Assembly (NCBI RefSeq): GCF_036569345.1 | Contig: NZ_DATCQT010000172.1 | Coordinates: 1-64,000, forward strand | DNA length: 64,000 nucleotides | From: Clostridium_AD sp036569345 | Lineage (GTDB): Bacteria > Bacillota > Clostridia > Clostridiales > Clostridiaceae | Direction: 5' to 3' | In this document: in pieces, positions 37,097 to 44,777 of the stretch | Position numbering within the stretch: position 1 is the first letter of the stretch | Layout of the letters: each line of letters opens with the position of its first letter | Notes under the pieces: generated by a model | What the model saw: only the letters and a program-made list of their open reading frames with translations | Databases searched by the model: none | What the model was told of the DNA's origin: nothing | Program-made: the position numbers and the translations under genes

Positions 37097-37162
37097 AAAA
37101 AAGTATATATTACTCGTAATGCTTGATTCAATGCATTATACGTAATATATACTTTTTTTGTG
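37097..37162. terminator. GTATATATTAC-family terminator
   Basis: AAAAAAGTATATATTAC (about 37098-37114) pairs with GTAATATATACTTTTTT (about 37141-37157), with TAATGC / GCATTA inner arms. It is 4 bases behind the CDF transporter stop. Third copy of the family at 228-411 and 7685-7752. Confidence 0.8.
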
Positions 37163-37227
37163 CGTACAACATATAAGAAAACTCATAGAAAATTTTCCAC
37201 TATGTGTTTCTTTTAGTCCTACATTAT

Positions 37228-37404
37228 TTATTTTCTAATAGTAAAAATTTGAAAAGTAACCCCAAACTTATCGGTCACTATGCCATATGAGGGGCTAAAG
37301 TAAATTTCACTAAGTTCAACAATTATTTTACCATTTTCCTTCAATTTCTCGTAAAACTGTTTAGTTATTGAGATATCATCGCTTATGCAATTATCCAAAA
37401 ACCT
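37228..37404 (-). pseudogene. Remnant of a VOC (PhnB/glyoxalase-like) gene
   Basis: Only the C-terminal ~55 codons survive on the minus strand, ending at a stop at 37228-37230. The reading SITKQFYEKLKENGKIIVEL followed by SPSYGIVTDKFGVTFQIF matches the end of PhnB-like VOC proteins (typically ...G-x-V-xx-DKFGV-x-W). Upstream an in-frame stop (37405) follows and no start or N-terminal half is found. I read this as a decayed gene left by a deletion. Confidence 0.7.
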
Positions 37405-37522
37405 TTAGAGTTAATAACATGCGTAAAAGAAAAACTAAATATAATCTTAAATCAGTATAAATAATTAAAATATAAATAAACCTCTTATGTGATTTCATAT
37501 ATCAGCTCATATTGTTATAGGA

Positions 37523-37618
37523 TTACCAAAAATGAATAGACGCCATTGCCGATAATATCAATAACAAAACAAGTATTATAGACACTACAATCAGTCTATT
37601 TTTTGATGATGGTCTCAT
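37523..37618 (-). CDS. Putative 31-residue membrane peptide
   Basis: ATG at 37618 follows AAAGGGAG with a 6-base gap, an excellent ribosome binding site. The peptide opens MRPSSKNRL, has one hydrophobic helix (IVVSIILVLLLILSAM), and ends ASIHFW. Positive inside, single-pass. No family recognised; such peptides include type I toxin-like and small regulatory membrane proteins. The sequence between 37405 and 37522 and that from 37619 to 37769 hold nothing else I can support. Confidence 0.5.
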   Translation of the reverse strand: MRPSSKNRLIVVSIILVLLLILSAMASIHFW

Positions 37619-37769
37619 ATAATACTCCCTTTCCACTGTTTATAATGATAGATTAATAACAAGCATAAATTTCTCGATAGTAGCTCCAAATAAAGACTTT
37701 TGGGTAAGAGTTATTAAGATTTCTCATGTTTTTGTTTGCCATCCCTCTCAAATAATATAAAGTATAATA

Positions 37770-38048
37770 TTTACCGAAGTGGCTTGCAATAAGAAGCGAA
37801 GAAACATTGAAATTTCATTTAGCAATTCTTCTTTTGCGCAAATAAAATTCTCGTAAGCCTGACAGGAAGTCAGGCTAGCGAACCCGAGACAGGACGTCGA
37901 GTGTGAGCACATAACAATTAATAATTGTTATGTCCCCCAGCGAACCACCCAGAGGTAGAGAATTTTATTGTAGCAAAAGATTAGAATTTCTTAATGAAAT
38001 TTCACGTTTTGAGCTCATATTGCAAGGCACGCCGGAATTTAGATACTT
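37770..38048 (-). repeat. Long palindromic element, copy C
   Basis: A ~280 bp imperfect palindrome starting 8 bases behind the lysA stop. Outer ends TTTACCGAAGTGGCTTGCAA and TTGCAAGGCACGCCGGAATT are inverted. The inner arms match copies A and B (GAAACATTGAAATTTCATTT / AATGAAATTTCACGTTT; TAAAATTCTC / GAGAATTTTA). The central hairpin is AGCCTGAC (37856-37863) with GTCAGGCT (37869-37876) around AGGAA, a different stem from copy B but the same shape. Extra sequence at about 37906-37948 holds the short ACATAACAA palindrome. Confidence 0.85.
37907..37933. repeat. Short palindrome ACATAACAATT inside copy C
   Basis: Perfect 11-bp arms ACATAACAATT and AATTGTTATGT with a 3-base loop, followed by CCCCC. 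It is nearly the same as the palindrome at 22947-22982 and interrupts the central block of element C, so it appears to be independently mobile or shuffled. Confidence 0.7.
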
Positions 38049-38055
38049 TCATTAC

Positions 38056-39354
38056 CTATAGACATACTTCATTGCTAATCATGTCTTGATAAGTTTGTCT
38101 TTTACATATAAGTTTATGGCTACCTTCATTTACCAAAACCACCGGTGCCTTAGGTATCTTATTATAATTACTGCTCATTGAGTATCCATAAGCCCCAGTT
38201 GAAAGTACAGCCATAAGGTCTCCACTATTAACCATTGGTAGTTTTACACCTTCGAGTAATATATCTCCACTTTCGCAACACTTACCTGCTATTGTGACTA
38301 CTTCTGTACATGGACCACTTATTTTATTTGCCAGTACGCATTGATATTGTGCATTATATAAGGCCGGTCTTATATTATCTGTCATTCCGCCATCCACTGC
38401 CACATATTTTCTAACCTCTGGTATATCCTTTATAGCTCCTACAGTGTATAATGTTATTCCTGCATTAGCTACAATAGACCTGCCTGGCTCTATAACAAGA
38501 ATAGGATAGTTTATTCCAAATTCTTTGCACTTAATTTTAGCTTCCTCAATTATTGCAGAGCAAAAATCCTCTATTTCCTTAGGCTCATCACCTATGTCAT
38601 AATAAACACCAAAACCCCCACCTAAATCTAATTCTTCTATATCATAATTAAATTTTTCTTTGATATTTTTAATTAAAGATGTCATTATGTGCACAGCCTC
38701 TCTATAAGGTTCTAATTCAAAAATTTGAGACCCTATATGGCAATGAAGTCCTGAAAGTTTTATATTTGTTAGACTCAAAGCAGTCCTTATAACTTGTTCT
38801 AACTCATTATTTAATATTGTAAATCCAAACTTTGAATCAATTTGTCCAGTTTTTATATAATCATGAGTATGAGCCTCTATTCCTGGAGTTACCCTAAGAA
38901 TAACCCGTTGTATAATGCCTTTTTTCTTTGCTTTTTCATCTATTATTTCCATTTCGTGAAGATTATCTACCACAAAAGTACCTACTCCAAGCCTTATTGC
39001 CATTTCAATTTCATCTATTGTTTTATTATTACCATGAAAATATACCTTTTCAAGTGGAAAATCGGCCTTACACGCAGTATACAATTCTCCTCCTGAAACT
39101 ACATCTAAATATAAACCTTCATTTTTTATAATTTCACACATAGCAATAGTTAAAAATGCTTTTCCAGCATAAGCTACTTTGTTATGTTCCCCTTCTGCTT
39201 TAAAAGATTTATAGAACCTTCTACAATTATCTCGTATTAGTTGTTCATCCATTATATAAAGAGGGGTACCGTATTCCTTAGCAAGAACCTGAGCACTAAC
39301 ACCTGCAATACTTAATATATTATTTTCATTCTTTATATTACCAAAAAATCTCAC
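38056..39354 (-). CDS. lysA: Diaminopimelate decarboxylase
   Basis: A 432-residue PLP enzyme catalysing the last step of lysine synthesis (meso-DAP to lysine). The PLP lysine is in YAGKAFLT; other marks are VSGGELYTA, LHCHIGSQIFE, LDLGGGFGV, and the C-terminal CCESGDILLEG and GAYGYSMSSNYN. GTG at 39354 is the likely start, 6 bases behind AAGGAGGG; longer in-frame options run into lysC. It follows lysC after 28 bases, forming a two-gene operon under the lysine riboswitch. Followed by palindromic element C. Confidence 0.96.
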   Translation of the reverse strand: MRFFGNIKNENNILSIAGVSAQVLAKEYGTPLYIMDEQLIRDNCRRFYKSFKAEGEHNKVAYAGKAFLTIAMCEIIKNEGLYLDVVSGGELYTACKADFPLEKVYFHGNNKTIDEIEMAIRLGVGTFVVDNLHEMEIIDEKAKKKGIIQRVILRVTPGIEAHTHDYIKTGQIDSKFGFTILNNELEQVIRTALSLTNIKLSGLHCHIGSQIFELEPYREAVHIMTSLIKNIKEKFNYDIEELDLGGGFGVYYDIGDEPKEIEDFCSAIIEEAKIKCKEFGINYPILVIEPGRSIVANAGITLYTVGAIKDIPEVRKYVAVDGGMTDNIRPALYNAQYQCVLANKISGPCTEVVTIAGKCCESGDILLEGVKLPMVNSGDLMAVLSTGAYGYSMSSNYNKIPKAPVVLVNEGSHKLICKRQTYQDMISNEVCL

Positions 39355-39382
39355 ATAAATCCCTCCTTCCATAAAACCTTGT

Positions 39383-40585
39383 TTATAAATCAAATTCCTT
39401 TGCAACAACCTTGATAGCCTTTAGTTTGTCTGAAGTTTTAATAGCACAGGTAATTCTTATTTCTGATGTGGTTATCATTTTAATTTCAATATCATTTTTA
39501 TTAAAAACCCTAAACATTCTAGCTGCTACTCCAGAGGTTGTTTTCATGCCAAGACCCACCATGGAAAATTTGGTTATGTCCTCATCAACTATTACTTTAT
39601 TATCTACTGGTGTTAATTTATCTATAATTTCAAGACTTTCCTTTAAACTTTCTTTAGGAATTGTAAATGATACACTTACCATTCCATCTACTGGTGATGA
39701 TTGACTTATCATATCTATATTAACTCTTTTACTTCCTATAGCTTCAAATATTGTGGACAATATATTCACACCTTTGGGTATATTCTTAAGAGTTACTTCC
39801 ACATCATCATCATTAGTTGCTATACCTGTTACTGGTTTACTTTCCATATTCATGTTTTTTACCTCCTTAATTACAGTTCCTTTAATATCACTATCACTTA
39901 GACCTACATATATAGGTATACTGTATTTTTGAGCAAGCTCTATTGACCTTGAGTGCATTATTTGAGCTCCTAGACTTGCTAGTTCAAGCATCTCTTCATA
40001 TTCTATTTCATCTAATTTTTTAGCTTCACTGTATGCCCTAGGATCTACACTATAAATTCCAGAAACATCAGTATATATTTCACACCTGCCATTAAGCTTT
40101 ACAGCCAGTGCAACGGCTGTAGTATCTGATCCGCCCCTACCTAAAGTTGTAATGTCACCTTCTCCATTTATTCCTTGGAAGCCTGCAACTATTACAATTT
40201 TACCCTCTTTTAAGCTTTTTTTAACCTTGTTACCGTGTATATCTTCAATTAATGCTTTACCATATTGTCCACTAGTCTTAATTCCAATTTGATATGCAGT
40301 ATAACTTATGGCATCATACCCAAGGTCTTTAATTGCCATAGCTAATAATGCGCTTGAAATTATTTCTCCTGTTGAGAGTAATGCATCTAATTCTCTTTTA
40401 TCCGGTTCTTCTCCTATCCCTTTAGATAGAGCCAATAATTCATCTGTAGTATCTCCCATAGCAGATACTACTATAACTAATTCTGTATCCTTGTTTTTTC
40501 TCTTTATTATGCTTTGTGCAATTCCTTTAATTTTCTCTGTAGTACCTACAGATGAACCTCCATATTTTTGAACAACTACTGCCAT
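39383..40585 (-). CDS. lysC: Aspartate kinase
   Basis: A 400-residue aspartokinase, the first step of the aspartate family pathway. The N-terminal kinase domain has VQKYGGSSVGT, GRGGSDTTAVALAV and ETDVSG-like EIYTDVSGIYSVDPR; two C-terminal ACT domains (VEVTLKNIPKGVNI; FSMVGLGMKTTSGVAARMF) serve feedback control. Together with the upstream riboswitch and lysA downstream, a lysine-responsive isozyme is indicated. ATG at 40585 gives the usual N-terminus; a TTG six bases earlier is possible and is nearer to AGGAG. Confidence 0.96.
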   Translation of the reverse strand: MAVVVQKYGGSSVGTTEKIKGIAQSIIKRKNKDTELVIVVSAMGDTTDELLALSKGIGEEPDKRELDALLSTGEIISSALLAMAIKDLGYDAISYTAYQIGIKTSGQYGKALIEDIHGNKVKKSLKEGKIVIVAGFQGINGEGDITTLGRGGSDTTAVALAVKLNGRCEIYTDVSGIYSVDPRAYSEAKKLDEIEYEEMLELASLGAQIMHSRSIELAQKYSIPIYVGLSDSDIKGTVIKEVKNMNMESKPVTGIATNDDDVEVTLKNIPKGVNILSTIFEAIGSKRVNIDMISQSSPVDGMVSVSFTIPKESLKESLEIIDKLTPVDNKVIVDEDITKFSMVGLGMKTTSGVAARMFRVFNKNDIEIKMITTSEIRITCAIKTSDKLKAIKVVAKEFDL

Positions 40586-40701
40586 AATCAAATCATCTCC
40601 TGGGTCGCTGCCTATTAACAGCTAATAAATTTACAACTTTTCGTATCCCTTATTATGTAATAATATTTTAAGATTTTCTTTTGCACTGTTAATACATAAC
40701 T

Positions 40702-40957
40702 CCAAAAAAAAATTATGCAGCAAAGGAACACCCTTGCTGCATAAAATATTTTTTCATACAAACTTCGTGTACCTTGTAGCTCTCCACTGACAAATCAGTG
40801 ACAACTTTACACATATTATGTATAAAACCAGAAAATAACTTTACCAAATATATTTTCTTCGGCCATAGCTCCTTTTCTTATCCATCTTAGCATGCCTGCT
40901 CCGAATAAGTACTAATAGATACAGCACCTCTACCCTAGGTAGTTTATTTATTTAATT
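40702..40957 (-). promoter_or_regulatory. Lysine riboswitch (L box)
   Basis: Read on the minus strand, the conserved lysine-aptamer core is clear: AGAGGTGC (about 40930-40923), TTAGTA, GGAGCAGGCATGC, and AAAGGAGCTATGGCCGAAG (about 40876-40858), then the closing GTCAGTGGAGAGC (about 40792-40780). The terminator is TTATGCAGCAA paired with TTGCTGCATAA (about 40743-40713) followed by nine T. Lysine binding should stop lysC-lysA transcription. Positions 40586-40701 are leader after the terminator. Confidence 0.95.
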
Positions 40958-40964
40958 GTTTATT

Positions 40965-40993
40965 AGTTTATCACAGTATGTTTATAATCACAA
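40965..40993 (-). promoter_or_regulatory. Candidate promoter of lysine riboswitch
   Basis: On the minus strand TTGTGA (40993-40988), 17 bases, TAAACT (40970-40965), placing a start near 40958. Weak match but well placed. Confidence 0.45.
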
Positions 40994-41195
40994 GTATTAA
41001 TTATAGAGCTTTTTTAAAATATATATATACTATTTATATATTTCGCTACTAATTCCTCTGCCTAGGACTAACCTAGCATATTCTTACTACACTATATACA
41101 TAAAGAACAGTGTTAATACATTTTTTTATACACCATTTAATTTGATTTACATAACATATATATGACACTGTTATTTAATTTTAGGAGATGATAAA

Positions 41196-43037
41196 ATGTG
41201 TGGCATTGCAGGATGGGTAAATTTATATGCAAGTATTGAAAAAGATGATAGAATACTTTTTAAAATGACTGATACCTTAAAAAAAAGAGGACCTGATGCT
41301 AGTGGTTTTCATTTTTCAAAACATGCTATTTTAGGCCATAGACGTCTTGTGGTTGTTGACCCTGAAGGTGGAGCACAACCAATGACAAAAAAAATAGGAA
41401 ATAATACCTATACCATTGTTTATAATGGTGAGTTATATAATACCGAAGAAGTAAGGAAAATATTAAAAGAAAATGGATTTAGTTTTTCCTCCTATTCCGA
41501 TACTGAAGTGCTTTTAATAGCCTATATCTTTTGGGGGGTCGAATGCGTTAAACATATAAATGGCATTTATGCCTTTGGGGTTTGGAATGAGCAACATCAA
41601 ACATTATTTCTAGCAAGAGACCCCCTAGGAGTTAAACCTCTATTTTATACAATAAAAGATAATTCCTTAATCTTTGGATCTGAAATAAAAACTCTTTTAG
41701 CTCATCCATTGGTAGATCCAATTCTTGATAAACAAGGGCTTACTGAACTCTTTGGCTTTGGGCCTGCAAGACCTCTTGGTAGTGGAATCTTTAAAAATAT
41801 AAAAGAATTACCACCTTCATTTAGCTTGATTTATAGTAAAGATGGCCTTAAAACTAAGGAATATTGGAAACTTACCGCTAAAGCTCATGATGAGAATTTA
41901 GCTACAACTGCGGAACACTTGCGTTCCTTGCTAGTAGATTCAATAGAAAGGCAGCTTGTTGCTGATGTTCCAGTGTGTACCTTTTTATCCGGTGGCCTTG
42001 ACTCTAGTATAATTTCAGCCGTAGCTTCTTCATACTTTAAAAAGAATAATTTACCAAACTTAAACACTTATTCTATAGATTATGTTGATAATAGAAAGTT
42101 TTTTAAACCTACGGAATTTCAACCAAACACAGATGCAGACTGGATTTATAAAATGGTAGACTATATTGGATCAGATCATCACGATATACTAATTGATACA
42201 CCTGAGCTAACATCATATCTTAAAGATGCAGTTGTTGCTACCGATTTGCCAGGTATGGCTGACGTAGATTCCTCATTATATCTATTTTGCAAAGAGGTAA
42301 GAAAAAAGTCTACAGTTGCATTATCTGGTGAGTGCGCAGATGAGCTCTTCGGTGGCTACCCATGGTTTAGACGTGAAGAAGATATAAATGCAACCACCTT
42401 TCCTTGGTCTAAATTTGTAAGTGATAGAAAAAGTATATTATCTCCAGACCTTCAAAATCTTCCGTTAGAGGAATATGTTCAAGAAAAATATGATGAAAGT
42501 CTTCGTAATGTTCCAGGACTTCCTGGTGAAAGTCCCAGAGAGCATAGAATGAGAGAATTATTCTATTTAAATATAAAATGGTTCATGATAACCTTGCTTA
42601 CAAGAAAAGATAGAATGAGTATGGCTAGCGGCCTTGAGGTAAGAGTTCCTTTTGCAGACCAAAGACTTGTAGAATATGCCTATAATATTCCTATGGATAT
42701 GAAATATTATAAAGATCGTGAAAAAGGAGTTCTACGTCAAGCTCTTACAGGACTGCTTCCAGATGATGTGCTTTGGCGGAAAAAGAGTCCGTATCCAAAA
42801 ACCCATAACCCAGGCTATACTATAGCAGTTCAAAAGCTAATGAATGGCATAATAAATGATAAATCCTCACCTATTCTACAACTCATAGACAAAAAATATG
42901 TTCAGGAAATAGTTGATTCAGGTGGCAAATCATATGGTAAACCTTGGTATGGTCAACTTATGACGGGGCCACAACTTCTTGCTTATCTAGTCCAAGTAGA
43001 TATTTGGCTTAGGGAATATAAGGTTATTTTAGAATAG
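41196..43037 (+). CDS. asnB: Asparagine synthetase (glutamine-hydrolysing)
   Basis: A 613-residue enzyme making asparagine from aspartate, glutamine and ATP. The N-terminal glutaminase domain starts MCGIAGW with the Cys2 nucleophile and includes KRGPDASGFH and YNGEL. The synthetase domain has the PP-loop SGGLDSS near 266 and GECADELFGGYPWFRREED. Length is normal. Start ATG behind TTAGGAGATG. Monocistronic. The gap 40994-41195 shows no T-box; a weak inverted repeat (AACAGTGT at 41106, ACACTGTT at 41165) lies in the leader. Confidence 0.96.
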   Translation: MCGIAGWVNLYASIEKDDRILFKMTDTLKKRGPDASGFHFSKHAILGHRRLVVVDPEGGAQPMTKKIGNNTYTIVYNGELYNTEEVRKILKENGFSFSSYSDTEVLLIAYIFWGVECVKHINGIYAFGVWNEQHQTLFLARDPLGVKPLFYTIKDNSLIFGSEIKTLLAHPLVDPILDKQGLTELFGFGPARPLGSGIFKNIKELPPSFSLIYSKDGLKTKEYWKLTAKAHDENLATTAEHLRSLLVDSIERQLVADVPVCTFLSGGLDSSIISAVASSYFKKNNLPNLNTYSIDYVDNRKFFKPTEFQPNTDADWIYKMVDYIGSDHHDILIDTPELTSYLKDAVVATDLPGMADVDSSLYLFCKEVRKKSTVALSGECADELFGGYPWFRREEDINATTFPWSKFVSDRKSILSPDLQNLPLEEYVQEKYDESLRNVPGLPGESPREHRMRELFYLNIKWFMITLLTRKDRMSMASGLEVRVPFADQRLVEYAYNIPMDMKYYKDREKGVLRQALTGLLPDDVLWRKKSPYPKTHNPGYTIAVQKLMNGIINDKSSPILQLIDKKYVQEIVDSGGKSYGKPWYGQLMTGPQLLAYLVQVDIWLREYKVILE

Positions 43038-43070
43038 GACAGTAAATACAAAATTAAAAGAAGAAGTTTC

Positions 43071-43111
43071 AAAAGAGACACTATAGAATTTTTTTCTACA
43101 GTGTCTCTTTT
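43071..43111. terminator. Bidirectional terminator
   Basis: AAAAGAGACACTATAGAA (43071-43088) pairs with TTCTACAGTGTCTCTTTT (43094-43111) between convergent asnB and the LysM-GH18 gene. Confidence 0.85.
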
Positions 43112-43113
43112 GT

Positions 43114-44262
43114 TTACTTTGTTATGTTAAACATATTAGATAATATATACCAAGTTGATGGAAAAGGTAGATTAATTGTCCAATAGAAAGCACCTCTTAA
43201 ATTAAAGTCTTTTAATAGCTGGTATTTCCAGTAATGACTTAGTGCATCCTCAAACCATACTACATGATATTCTCTATTGAAATCAATATAATTCATATAA
43301 GGTTGTTTTGTTTCTACATCAAAATATATGCTTCCATTATGCAATCTTGCTAAATCCCATACTTGTGAAAGGGTAACAGTAGTTGCTATATTTTTTATAC
43401 CATTAGATGTATTCCAATCATAGCCATAAAGAGTCATCCCCATAAGAATTTTATTAGCAGGTATGTTATTAGCTATTGCATAATCCAAAGACTGTTTTAT
43501 ATAATTAATTGGTGCAGTTGGTCTAGGTGACCCTTCACGCCAACCCCACTCGTAAGTCATGATGGCAGCAATATCAATATATGGTCCGAGAGCATTATAA
43601 TCAAAAAAACCAGCCCACTCTTTTTCTGGCCAGTCTTGCCATTTAGGTGCAATATTTAAAACAAGTATTTTATTGTTTTTATGAAGTGCCTGCGAAAGTA
43701 TGCGAATAAATTCAGTAAATAAATTTCTATCTACAGGATATAAGTTTTCAAAGTCTATATTTATGCCTTGTAAATCATATTTTTTAAGCAATTCAAGGAT
43801 ACCATTTACAAAATTATTTGTAACAACTGGATTTGATATAATAGTCCTAGCCAATTCGCTACTAAAATTGTTTTCACTCATGTTTGTTACCACAGGAAGA
43901 AAAGATATTTTCTTCTCGTAAGAAATTGTTAATATATCTATATCTATATCTTCTACTATATCGCCTGTTGCAATAACGTGGAAGTAATAAATCCCTAAGT
44001 AAGTGAATGATTGTCCTAGATTATCTATCAGAGAAATTGCATCTTTATAAGAAGGCGGAGTATAATATCCTAAAGTTTCTATAGTTGTTTTTGACTGTTG
44101 CATGTCATAAAGAGATTGTGTAGGAATAACTAAATTCATTCCTATTACTAATTTTTGGGGCTCTGTTAAGCCATTTATATTTACGATAGATTGACTAGAT
44201 ACGACATATTTTTGAGCTATAGAAAATATACTATCACCACTTCTAACATTGTAAATTTCCAA
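43114..44262 (-). CDS. LysM and GH18 domain protein (YaaH/SleL-like)
   Basis: A 382-residue protein with one N-terminal LysM repeat (about 1-47: YNVRSGDSIFSIAQKY, INGLTEPQKLVIGMNLVIP) that binds peptidoglycan, then a glycoside-hydrolase-18 barrel. The catalytic strand is LQGINIDFEN, keeping the DxE pair of the DxxDxDxE motif. No signal peptide, as in the spore cortex hydrolase YaaH/SleL family, which cleaves cortex muramic-lactam glycan during germination. Most relatives have two LysM repeats, so this copy is short by one. Start is TTG at 44262 behind GAGGTGATAC. Role in spores is inferred. Confidence 0.88.
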   Translation of the reverse strand: MEIYNVRSGDSIFSIAQKYVVSSQSIVNINGLTEPQKLVIGMNLVIPTQSLYDMQQSKTTIETLGYYTPPSYKDAISLIDNLGQSFTYLGIYYFHVIATGDIVEDIDIDILTISYEKKISFLPVVTNMSENNFSSELARTIISNPVVTNNFVNGILELLKKYDLQGINIDFENLYPVDRNLFTEFIRILSQALHKNNKILVLNIAPKWQDWPEKEWAGFFDYNALGPYIDIAAIMTYEWGWREGSPRPTAPINYIKQSLDYAIANNIPANKILMGMTLYGYDWNTSNGIKNIATTVTLSQVWDLARLHNGSIYFDVETKQPYMNYIDFNREYHVVWFEDALSHYWKYQLLKDFNLRGAFYWTINLPFPSTWYILSNMFNITK

Positions 44263-44599
44263 AGTATCACCTCATTTATTCTTTATATTATTAATATGTA
44301 TAATAAAAGTGCATTATGATAAGGTAAGTTTGGAAATCAATTTTCAAACTATAGATATGATCGAATTAATTAATGTTCTTCAGCCAAACGCTCATAAAAT
44401 TCAACCTCTTTTTTATATTTACCAGTTTAGATAGATAGTTGTATTATAAACATTATATCAAAAAACTTAAATTTTTATTATAATCATATGTATTATTTAT
44501 ATTGAATTGCACACAATAGTTATAAAATACATATTGTGAAAATTTATTTTATATATAAAAATAAATTTTAATTTAAAAGTAAAAAGGAGTCTATAATAT

Positions 44600-44665
44600 A
44601 TGTTGTCATTAATAGGTGGAATTGTTGTTATACTTATAATACTTAAAATCTTTCATATTATTTAA
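44600..44665 (+). CDS. Putative 21-residue membrane peptide
   Basis: ATG at 44600 follows AAAAAGGAG with a 10-base gap. The peptide is MLSLIGGIVVILIIL, then KIFHII, a single hydrophobic helix with one Lys. A terminator hairpin follows 6 bases after the stop, so it has the outline of a complete mini-gene. No family recognised. The preceding gap 44263-44599 contains only a short possible gene scar (see findings). Confidence 0.45.
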   Translation: MLSLIGGIVVILIILKIFHII

Positions 44666-44670
44666 CAAAA

Positions 44671-44706
44671 AAATTACAGTTTGATTTTACTCAACCTGTA
44701 ATTTTT
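44671..44706 (+). terminator. Terminator of the 21-residue peptide gene
   Basis: AAATTACAG (44671-44679) pairs with CTGTAATTT, followed by TTATT, directly behind the small gene. Confidence 0.65.
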
Positions 44707-44738
44707 ATTGCATAAGAGGGAAAACTGAAAACTTCACA

Positions 44739-44775
44739 AAAAAACACTGTAGATATTTTTTCTACAGTGTTTTTT
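44739..44775. terminator. Terminator behind the ABC exporter operon
   Basis: AAAAAACACTGTAGA (44739-44753) pairs with TCTACAGTGTTTTTT (44761-44775), two bases from the stop of the exporter gene. Confidence 0.85.
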
Positions 44776-44777
44776 AT

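Noticed and set aside
41106..41172. T-box or riboswitch before asnB
   Set aside because: No T-box consensus, no terminator stem; only a weak 8-bp inverted repeat with a 50-base loop.
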